DNA from: Symbiodinium natans
Taxonomy: Eukaryota; Sar; Dinophyceae; Suessiales; Symbiodiniaceae
Assembly (NCBI GenBank): GCA_905221605.1
Contig: CAJNDS010001229.1
Coordinates: 1-27,762 of the forward strand
Direction: 5' to 3'
Length of the DNA: 27,762 nt
In this document: positions 11,419 to 21,400 of the stretch, one piece after another
How positions within the stretch are numbered: the first letter of the stretch is position 1
How the letters are laid out: every line of letters begins with the position of its first letter
The notes under the pieces: model-generated
What the model was told of the DNA's origin: nothing
What the model saw: the letters and a program-made list of their open reading frames with translations, nothing else
The model's database searches: none
Made by a program: the position numbers and the translations under genes

Positions 11419-13463
11419 CCGACCCACATTTTGTAAAGGTGAACTACCTGGAAAGGCATTCCAAGAGCTGGAAATCCTTATCCTGGTGCATTTTATGAAG
11501 GAGAACTACCTGGAAAGGCCTTCCACAAGCTGGAAATCCTTATCCTGGTGCATTTTATGAAGGAGAACTACCTGGCAACGCCTTCCAAGAGCTGGAAATC
11601 CTTATCCTGGTGTATTTTATGAAGGAGAACTACCTGGAAAGGCCTTCCGCGAACTGGAAATCCTTATCCTGGTGCATTTTACGAAGGAGAAGTACCTGGA
11701 AAGGCCTTCCGAGAGCTGGAAATCCTTATCCTGGTGCATTTTATGAAGGAGAACTACCTGGCAAGGCCTTCCGCGAGCTGGAAGGAAGGAAAACTACCTG
11801 GAGAGCTGGAAATCCTTATCCTGGTGCATTTTATGAAGGAGAACTACTTGGAAAGGCCTCTGCGAGCTGGAAATCCTTATCCTGGTGCATTTTATGAAGG
11901 AGAATTACCTGGAAAGGCCTTCCAAGAGCTGGCAATCGTTATCCTGGTGCATTTTATGAAGGAGAACTACCTGGCAACGCCTTCCAAGAGCTGGAAATCC
12001 TTATCCTGGTGCATTTTATGAAGGAGAACTACCTGGCAAGGCCTTCCAAGAGCTGGAAATCCTTATCCTGGTGCATTTTATGAAGGAGAACTACCTGGCA
12101 AGGCCTTCCAAGAGCTGGAAATCCTTATCCTGGTACATTTTATGAAGGAGAACTAGCAACGCCTTCCAAGAGCTGGAAATCCTTATCCTGGTGCATTTTA
12201 TGAAGGAGAACTACCTGGCAAGGCCTTCCGAAAGCTGGAAATCCTTATCCTGGTGCATTTTATGAAGGAGAACTACCTGGCAAGGCCTTCCACGAGCGGA
12301 AATCCTTATCCCGGTGCATTTTCTGGGAGAACTACCTGGCAAGGCCTTCCAAGAGCTGGAAATCCTTATCCTGGTGCATTTTATGAAGGAGCACCACCTG
12401 GCAAGGCCTTTTAAGAGCTGGAAATCCTTATCCTGGTGCATTTTATGAAGGAGAACTACCTGGCAACGCCTTCCAAGAGCTGGAAATCCTTATCCTGGTG
12501 CATTTTATGAAGGAGAACTACCTGGCAAGGCCTTCCAAAAGCTGGAAATCCTTATCCTGGTGCATTTCAAGGCCTTCCACGAGCGGAAATCCTTATCCCG
12601 GTGCATTTTATGAAGGGTAACTACCTGGCAAGGCCTTCCAAGAGCTGGAAATCCTTATCCTGGTGCATTTTATGAAGGAGCACCACCTGGCAAGGCCTTT
12701 TAAGAGCTGGAAATCCTTATCCTGGTGCATTTTATGAAGGGGAACTACCTGGCAGCCATCCAAGAGCTGGAAATCCTTATCCTGGTGCATTTTATGAAGG
12801 AGAACTACCTGGCAACGCTTTCCAAGAGCTGGAAATCCTTATCCTGGTGCATTTTATGAAGGAGAACTACCTGGCAACGCCTTCCAAGAGCTGGAAATCC
12901 TTATCCTGGTGCATTTTATGAAGGAGAACTACCTGGAAAGGCCTTCCAAGAGCTGGAATCCTCATCCTGGTGCATTTTATGAAGGAGAACTACCTGGCAA
13001 GGCCTTCCAAGAGCTGGAAATCCTTATCCTGGTCCATTTTATGAAGGAGAACTACCTGGCAAGGCCTTCCAAGAGCTGGAAATCCTTATCCTGGTGCATT
13101 TTATGAAGGAGAACTACCTGGCAAGGCCTTCCAAGAGCTAGAAATCCTTAAGGAGAACTACTTGGCAAGGCCTTCCAAGAGCTGGAAATCCTTATACTGG
13201 TGCATGTTTTGAAGGAGAACTACCTGAAAAGGCCTTCCAAGAGCTGGAAATCCTTATACTGGTGCATCTTATGAAGGAGAATTACCTGGCAAGGCCTTTC
13301 AAGAGCTGGGCTTATCCTGGTGCATCAAGAGCTGGAAACCCTTATCCTGGTGCATTTCATGAAGGAGAACTACATGGAAAGGCTTTCCAAGACCTGGAAA
13401 TCCTCATCCTGTTGCATTTTATGAAGGAGAACTTTCCAAGACCTGGAAATCCTTATCCTGGTG
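11419..13463. repeat. Satellite B of composite copy 3 and extended array
   Basis: About 33 B units. The first 1.1 kb parallels the B parts of composite copies 1 and 2. The array then continues with a second round of the same variants, the CCACGAGCGG unit near 12577 and the CCTTTTAAG unit near 12700, which points to a local duplication of about 290 bp. The last units (about 13140-13463) are diverged and partly truncated. Confidence 0.88.
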
Positions 13464-13952
13464 AATCACATCCTGACCTGATTAGGGAAGGGATGGCAAG
13501 GTTGCCTGCATTCACACAGGCCCTGATCACATCCCGACCCAAATAGGAGGGGAATGCAAGGCTCCTTGGCTGCATTCACACCAATGCTCCTTGTCTCCTT
13601 GGCTGCATTCACACAGGCCCGGATCACATCCTGACCCAATTAGGGAAGGGAACGCAGGGAAGGGAATGCAAGGCTCCTGGGCTGCATTCACACAGGCCCT
13701 GATCACATCCCAACCCAATTAGGGAGGGGAATGCAAGGCTACTTGGCTGCATTCACACAGGCCCTGATCACATCCCGACCCAATTAGGGAGGGCAATGCA
13801 AGGCTCCTTGGCTGCATTCACACAGGCCCTGATCACAGCCCGACCCAATTAGGGAGGCAAATGCTTGGCTGCATTCACACAGGCCCTGACCACATCCTGA
13901 CCCAATTAGGGAAGGGAATGCAAAGCTCCTTGGCTGCTTTCACAGAGGCCCT
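13464..13952. repeat. Satellite A, block 3
   Basis: About seven A units of a divergent subtype with GCATTCACACAGG in place of GCATTTACACAGG, the subtype also seen near 1750. Some units are truncated. Confidence 0.85.
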
Positions 13953-14181
13953 GTGCATTTTTGTCAACAAGTACCTGGAAAGGCCCTCCAAGAGCTGGAA
14001 ATCCTTATCCTGCTGCATTTTGTACCTGGCAAGGCCCTCCAAGAGCTGGAACTCGCTATCCTGGTGCATTTTATGAAGGAGAACTACCTGGAAAGGTCGC
14101 CTGGTGCATTTCATGAAGGAGAACTACCTGGAAAGGCCTTCCAAGAACTGGAAATCCTTATCCTGGTGCATTTTATGAAGG
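13953..14181. repeat. Satellite B, last short block
   Basis: About four irregular B units, two of them shortened. The array stops at TTTTATGAAG (14171-14180), after which unit-like sequence is lost and the gene-bearing insert begins. Confidence 0.82.
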
Positions 14182-14551
14182 CAGCCAGCCGCACTAGCAG
14201 AAGAATTGCCACCAGACCTGAATTGTGCTAGGATGCAATTGCTGAGCTTAGATTCCTAGTACTGTCTGCCAGGAGGCAACGCAATATTAGTTTCACAGAA
14301 TGGCCACATCACTGCCAGCTTGCTGACTGAAAAAGAGGAGTGGAGTGACCTCCAAACGAAACATGATCGAGTCATGTTGCTGTCGCTGCAGCAGCTCACA
14401 CGTAGCTTTTTTCCCAAACACAGCCGCCGTGCGCTTAGGCCCAAATATCAAGAGTCAAGTCTAGGACCGTGTCCCGCCCACTTCCACCTGGACAACCATC
14501 TCAGCTCCAGGCACGAGCCTTAACTGGTCGTCGCTTCCGGTCGTTCAATGC
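14182..14551 (+). other. 5' flank of the acidic coiled-coil gene
   Basis: Unique sequence of about 370 bases between the last satellite unit and the first ATG. I see no TATA box. A run of six T lies at 14407-14412, about 140 bases before the ATG; dinoflagellate promoters have been reported to use a T-rich element instead of TATA, but one T run is weak evidence. Short overlapping frames here show no domain. Confidence 0.4.
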
Positions 14552-15430
14552 ATGCGTACCTTGTTCCTCAGGTCGACTGGCGCGACGGCCATGTCCCAAG
14601 ACATGGAAGAGGACCACTCCATTCACGATTCCGAACAGGATGACTACGAGGACCAAATCAAGGAGTACGAGCTCGAGCAGGCCATGCTGGAAGCAGAATT
14701 TGTCATGCGCGAGATGGCCAGATGGGAGTCAGATCCGATCGAGATAGCAATCCTGATGCAAGACGCGCAGGACCAGGAAATGTTTCAGCAAGAAATGGAA
14801 CTGGAGAAGCGAATGGCAAAGATGCAAGTGCAGTACCGGAACATCGACGGACAGATGCTGCACTGCTCAAGTCCATGCCCAGTTGTACCAGAACGTTTCG
14901 GCTCGTATCGAGAGGCAGAACTAGCTGAACTGCACGCAAGAAACAACAACGAATCGGATGTGATACTTTCCCTACAGGAGCTGCGTTCAAGAAGAAAACG
15001 CACAGGAAAACCCACTCCAGCACAATTTCTTGAGAACCGCCCTCCAAGGGAAGTGCTTCTACACGACCTGGATGCTTCTCATGTGGGCCCAATACGCTTG
15101 GAAACGACCAAGCTAGTTTGTGGCAGCGACGTGATCACAGATGCCTGGGCTTGGCTCGACCTGCTGAATAGAGCCGATGACAATGACGTCGTCTGTGTGC
15201 AATCGTTTTCAGCACGCAAATTTGATCCGTTGCACAGGCTGTGCGTGAAAAACGCCGTCTGGCCGATTCACTGCTCCAAACAATCGCCGAAGAAAACCAT
15301 GTCTGCATATATTAGGGCTCCTGCGGAGCAATGGCAGACACACACTTACCTTCTTCTGCGAAATCTTGCAACCTCCGTTGATCCATTGTTGAACTTTTAC
15401 AGCCTCTGCGCAGCTTGTGTTTGTCAATGA
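14552..15430 (+). CDS. Acidic coiled-coil protein of unknown function, upstream companion of the Helitron protein
   Basis: A frame of 292 residues with no family I recognise. Residues about 17-100 are rich in Glu, Asp, Gln and Met with no proline for most of their length, predicting a long acidic helix or coiled coil. A basic patch RSRRKRTGKP near residues 144-153 could be a nuclear signal. The middle part (about 160-225) looks like ordinary globular sequence. The last 60 or so residues are low in recognisable pattern and may be read-through into non-coding DNA. The first ATG (14552) has a poor context; the next in-frame ATG at 14591 has GCC before it and would give 279 residues. The stop TGA at 15428 overlaps an ATG of the next frame (ATGA at 15427-15430). 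It may be a separate gene, a 5' exon of the helicase gene joined by an unseen intron, or an upstream frame on the same mRNA. Confidence 0.55.
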   Translation: MRTLFLRSTGATAMSQDMEEDHSIHDSEQDDYEDQIKEYELEQAMLEAEFVMREMARWESDPIEIAILMQDAQDQEMFQQEMELEKRMAKMQVQYRNIDGQMLHCSSPCPVVPERFGSYREAELAELHARNNNESDVILSLQELRSRRKRTGKPTPAQFLENRPPREVLLHDLDASHVGPIRLETTKLVCGSDVITDAWAWLDLLNRADDNDVVCVQSFSARKFDPLHRLCVKNAVWPIHCSKQSPKKTMSAYIRAPAEQWQTHTYLLLRNLATSVDPLLNFYSLCAACVCQ

Positions 15431-15483
15431 GTTGCACTGTAGACTGTAGACGGTTTCGGATTCAGCCGTGTTTAGCATTTGCC

Positions 15484-18400
15484 ATGGCACCCTGCCAGCG
15501 ATGCGGCGTGGGAAACAGGAGTGGACGAGGACAGGGATGGTGCAGTAACCCACAATGCCGCCAAGCCGAAAAGGAAGAGCGGTTAGCCCAGCAGAGCACA
15601 GAGAAAAGGGCTCGACAGCAAGAGCGAGCAGCGCAAGGAGCAGGCAGGTGTGGACCTGTTCCTGCGGCAGTGAGCACGCGAGGAAAGAAGCGTGAGCGGC
15701 AGGCCGAAAGGGTGGAGGAGGGAGTGGGCAGCCGTGGACCCAAGCCTGGCTCAGGAGGACGCCCAGAAGAAGAAGAAAGTGGACGCTCACAGAGGCGTGA
15801 GCTGCAGGCCCAGAGGGCGGAGGAGGGAGCGAGCAGCCGTGGACCCATGCCTGGCTCAGGAGGACGTCCAAAAGAAGAAGAAAGTGGACGGACGCAGAGG
15901 CGTGAGCTGCAGGTCGAGAGGGCCGAGGAAGGCATGGGCAGCCGCGGACCAAAGCCTGTTGCAACGCAGCTCCAGCAGCAAGGCTATCCCTTTCCAAATG
16001 AGGATGTGCTGAGTCCCGAACGTGCACAGGCCCACTACCATGCCTTCACCCGAAGCTGGGGAAGGTTTGGATTGTCCAGGATATGTGAGGGGTGCCGAAT
16101 CCTCACGACAGGCAGGCACTGCAGACCGGCCAAACCGACAGGAAAGATGTTGTGCAAGAATTGTCGTGAAAAGACTGTCAAGATCCTTTTGCCGGTCCTG
16201 CCACCAATCCCGGAAGCACTCCAGATTCTCCAGCCCATCGAGCAGCACCTGATCGCCATGGCCCGAATCTCCCAAGTGTTGCTCGACAAGCTACCTTCGG
16301 GTGGCCCAAGTGCCCAATGGGGCAGAATGTACGCGGTGCTGGTGGACGACCCCTTCATCTGCGATGTCCTGGAAGGAGCCACACTTGAGGAAGACGGCAC
16401 CGTCCTGGTGGAAGGAGTGCAGGGTCAGACCGCTTCCCCAGCTCGTCTAGACTGCTTGCACAAGGCTTTGCAAGAGCTGAAAGCAAATCACCGCCTCTAC
16501 CAGGCAAGCCCGGCAGTGGACAGAGCATTGGCGAGAATGGAAGCCATCCTGGCTGGAAAAGAGCGGCCATGCACAAGCGCAGTGGCAAGCGCCAACTACG
16601 AAGCCCCCCAAGAGCGCCAAACGGGGGAGTCCGGTGGCTCACGCTCCCCGGCCTTGAGGAGCGAAGCGCAGCTCTCGGAAGATGCGGTAGAGACAAGTGA
16701 AGACAAGGAAGACCAGCTAGAGATGACGTACCTGATCCCCAAAGAGCTGAAAGCCCCTAGAGCAGAAACCCTGGAGCTGCAGAAAGTCCGGGGCACGGCG
16801 GAGCTCACGGACGACATGGACGTGAAGTTCTTCCCACACCTCTTTTCCACCGGCACAGGCGGATGGCAGAATGCATATGGTAGCTTCTCCCAATACGCTC
16901 GCAAGCGTCTTCTCGGCTCGGACCCGCGTTTCGAGTCATCGCCGGCGTACATCATGTGGCTTCTCGAAATGCACCTCAAGAAGCGTCTCTCGGGCAACAT
17001 CAACGTGAGGATCGGCAACCAGAAGGCTCTGGGTGGGAAGACAAAGTACCAAGAGGGCAAAGGTCAGGTGTTTACAGCCCTGAGGGACATCCCCGGCACC
17101 AGCTCATATGTCTATGCAAAGAAGGGCGTTGCGCTGAGCATGTATGAGCAACTGGGCGTGCCCAAGTTTTTCATGACGCTCTCCTGCCATGCCCGGCAAC
17201 CCGACATCCTGATCGCTGTCATCACAGCCCGGCTGCTGCGGCTGCATCCCGAGAGGCCGCCGGAAGAGCTTGAGCGCCAAGCCGCAGAGATACTGCAGTG
17301 CTATCAGGCCGATGTGAAGTTCACGTGGGACGGCCTGTCGCCAAACCAGCTCTGCAATCAGCACCCTGCCATCGTAGCGCGACAGTTCATGCACCAGCTG
17401 ACCCAGTTGATGTATTGGCTATCTGCGGAGCACGACGCCAACACCCACCTAGACGAGGATGCAGATGCCGAGGATGAGCCGGAGTGTACGCTCTACAAAG
17501 AAGAAGAGGATTTTGTCCAGGCGCCAGCTGCAGACTCTGCAGGCCAGCACCGCAGGGTCCGTAAGGAGCGCCCGCCGTTCAAGGTCATGGACTACCTCGT
17601 CCGCATCGAGTGGCAAAAGAGGGGCTATCCACATGCTCACATCCTGCTTTGGGCGGTGGAATGGGAGAAGCCCAAACAAAAGGCGAAGGCCCCTCCGGAA
17701 AATGAGGAGACAAAAACAAATCCGCAAGTTCCCGATTGGTCGGACGAGGAGGCCATGGACAATTTCACCCCCACGTGTGCTGAGGACTGGAGCGACAAGT
17801 ACATCGTCACCAAAGGTCCGAGCAGCTGGCGCAAGTCCACGAAAGTTTCGCCCTGTGACAAGGAGCTGAACGCAAAGCTGGCCGAATTCCTGGTGCACAA
17901 GCACACCGAATATTGCGGCATCAAGACGGACGGTGCTTGCCGTTTTGGATTCCCGCACGGCCCAGAAGAGCGGACCAGGCGCAGAAGCTCTCAGGAGAAG
18001 TACGCCAACAGCCGCTGGAAAAGCAGCCTCGCCACGAGACGGGTAGAGTCCGACAAGATGGTAGGCCAGTACAACATCAAGATCCTCCGGCGGTGGCGGG
18101 CCAGCATGGACCTCCAAGTGATCTGTGAGTTGACAAGCGCCAGCCGCTACATTCTCGGCTACGCCTTGAAATCGGAGCAGGACCAGGAGGCACAGCGGCG
18201 CATGGAGAGGATCGTTGCCAGCCTTACCTCCAGCAACGCAGATGGCACAGGCCTCGGTAACCAGCAGATCTACAAGGCCGCGCACGCAGCGCTGCAGGGC
18301 AGGACCACATCCACTTTTGAAGCGTGCCACCTGCTGCTGGGGTTCCCCGTTGTCGAGTTTTCCAGAGACAACGAATGGATCCAAGTGGGACCTCCCGAGA

Positions 18401-21400
18401 CGTGGACCCTGTCGGTGCCCAAGTACGAGGAGAGCAGGGCCCTGCGACGACCGGACAGCTATCGTCGCAGCAAGCTGGATCGAGATGGATACATGCCCGC
18501 GGCACAACGCTGGTACCGGGAGATGCAGAAGGCCTTCAGCGAGCAAGAGGTGGACATTCCCGTGGAAGGTGGCAAGCCCATGACGTGTCAATTTCGGGAC
18601 GTGAACTTCCTGGACTTTTGCGCGGCCTTCAAGTACATTGGTGTGGATTTCCCGCAGCCACGGAAGCGCCCGGCCATAGTGGCCTACCGCAATTTCAGCC
18701 CCGACCAGGAGCCGGAAGCCTTTTACTACTCCAGACTGATGCTGTACACTGTCTGGAAAGACCCGGGAGATTGGCTGCGAGACGAGGACAACAGCAGTCA
18801 CGCTGCAGCCTTTCGGCGCCTCGCCCAGGACGTCGGTGGCCACCCAGACTTCCTCCGGTCGAAGTGCTTCCCGCAAATGGACGGAACCGTGAACGCTGCT
18901 CGGAAGTTGCAGGCCGTCCAAGCCACCATGTATATGAAAGCGCGGATGCATCCGGGACACTTGCGGGATGGCTGGGCCAATAGCAAGGTGGCCCAGGACA
19001 ATTACGAGGATTCTTTGAAGATTTTGGAGGCGCTGAAGGAGCGGCACGGGGACGACATAGACTTTGCAGCGCCAGACCACGTGCCAACAGGCGCTGCTGG
19101 CGATGCCTTCGCGCCGGTTGAGGAAGGCGAGGAATCCTTCAACCTGCTCACAGTGAAAAACCCGAGCCCAGAAACAGAGCACCAATGCCGAGCCATGAAG
19201 TATATCATCCAGTCCGCCTTGAAGCCAGTCTCCGAGGACGCCCATGATCCCGATCGCCTCCACATGCTGTTGCATGGGCCAGGCGGCTGCGGCAAGTCTG
19301 TCGTGGTGCGGGCCGCGGCCCACATGATCCGACAGAGCGGTGTCGGGGTGATCATCGCGGCGCCCACTGGAGTGGCTGCCTGGAACATCAACGGGGTCAC
19401 CCTGCACTCCTGCTGCCTGCTGCCCGTCGTCAACAAGAGCTACGGCAAAGCGTGCGACCTGCCGCTGCCAAGCGGCCCGCAGCTTGCAGCGCTCCGGAAC
19501 ATCTGGAAGCTGGTCTCGGTTCTCTTTGTGGACGAAATGAGTTTCATTTCCTCATACATGCTTGAGCGCCTCGATCAGCATCTCCGTCTGGCCAAAGACG
19601 TGCCCTACATCCCGTTCGGAGGCGTGCACCTTGTTTTGTCCGGGGACCTGTATCAGTTGCCGCCGCCAGGAGGCTTGCCTTCCTTCGCCAGTCATTTGTG
19701 GCTACTGTTTCAACTCTGCGAGCTCGAGGGGAACCAGCGCGCCTCAGAAGATCCCAAGTGGGCAGCCCTGTTGGCGCGAGTTCGCGTCGGAAAGTGGACG
19801 GAGCAAGACATTCAGGAGTTGCACGGCATGGAGGTCAAGAAGAACGACAAAAGGCAGCCCGCTCCCAAGGCAGTGTTCCTGTACCCCACACGCCGTGCGG
19901 TCGCAGAAAGCAATCGCTGCTACATCGAGGAGCACATCGCCAGGACCGGCGCGCAGCTTTATGAGTGCCCGGCACTGGATACCAATGTCAAGACCGGCGC
20001 GCCGCTGTCCCCGGAAATGGTATGGGCCGATGCAGAGAACACGGGTGGCTTGGAGGCTTTGTTTAAGGTCGCGGTGGGTGTCCGCGTCATGCTCAGGCAT
20101 AACATCGACGTGCAGGACGGCCTGGTGAATGGAGCCTGTGGCTTCGTGGAACAAATCGACGCGGACGAGGAAACTGGAGAGGTTGAGGACATTTGGATCG
20201 CTTTCGAGAAGAAGGCAGGGGCCAAGTGGTGCGCAGAGAACGAGACCAGCTTCGTCGCCATCTCACGACGATCGGCCACTTATCTAGATATGGAGGGAAG
20301 CAAGGCGTCGAGACTCCAGTTTCCTCTCGTTCTTGCGAAAGCCACCTCCATTCACAAAAGCCAAGCGGCCACCCTGCGCGATGGCGCCCACTCCCGTCTG
20401 GATGCCACTTGCAATCAAGAGGGTCAGGCCTACGTAGCTTTGAGCCGTTGCCCAGAGCAAGCCCTCTGCACCTTCGAGCTATTCAATCCAAAAGCGCTGC
20501 GCTTCAATGCCAATGCAGAATGGGCGTTGACCAAGCTAAAGGCTCAGCAAGCCGGCCGAGATGGCCCGCAGCTGTGGAAGGATCTCTTTCGACCGCCAGA
20601 GAGCAAGAACTCTTACGAAACGCAGCTGGCCAACATGGGCGCTCCAGATTGGTCGCGACTGAGGAAGCTCCAGGAGCAAGAGGAGCAGGGACAGGGCGAG
20701 GTACCTTGGCGCTGCCCGAAATGTGGTCAGGAGGCACCGAATACCAAAGAGGCCAAGAAGCAGCACCGGCAAAAGTGCCCCGCCAAACCCACGCCTAAAG
20801 CCAAAGCCCAAAGCAAGCGCCAACCCAAGGCCAGGGCAAGAACCCAAGCCAAAACCAGCGCAAAGGCGAAGAGCAAGGACAAGAGCGAGGGCAAGGGAAA
20901 TGCGAAGGGCCCCGGCAAGTGGCCAGCAGGCGACTCCCAATCTAGTGCTCCGCCAGCCAAGGTTCCACGGACGGGCAATCAGCCCGCAGCCCCGGCACCA
21001 TGCCCACAAGGCAACCTCCCATATTTCGAGCGCCAAGAACGTGCTCTCTGTGGCATCCATGCTTTGAATCACGTCTTGGGCGAGGCCTTCTTCACCGAGA
21101 CCGACATGGAGGAAGCCGTGCAGATACTTCTCCAAGAAGGTGGCGAAGAACGGGGCGAACGGGCGCAAGACCACATGGCCGCAGATGGCTACTACTCCTC
21201 CGAGGTACTGGCTCAAGTTATTCAATCCAAAGCCCTGGCTGTCTACGACCGTGTTCGATATGAGATGGTGCTGCAGCCCGTCACCACCAAGCATGAACTA
21301 GAAGCAGCCGTGGGCCTGGTGCAGAACCGGGACAATGCTCACTGGGTGGCCTACCGCTTCTTCAATAACACCATCTTCCGTCTGGATTCCTTGGCGCGCG

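Noticed and set aside
15209-16027. A 272-codon minus-strand frame over the start of the helicase gene
   Set aside because: The composition is a low-complexity Leu/Pro/Ser mirror of the charged tandem repeats on the plus strand. There is no domain, and it overlaps two better frames.
17449-19407. A 652-codon open frame on the minus strand
   Set aside because: It lies entirely antisense to the Rep-helicase coding sequence. It has no recognisable domain and is explained by the codon bias of the plus-strand gene, which avoids complements of stop codons.
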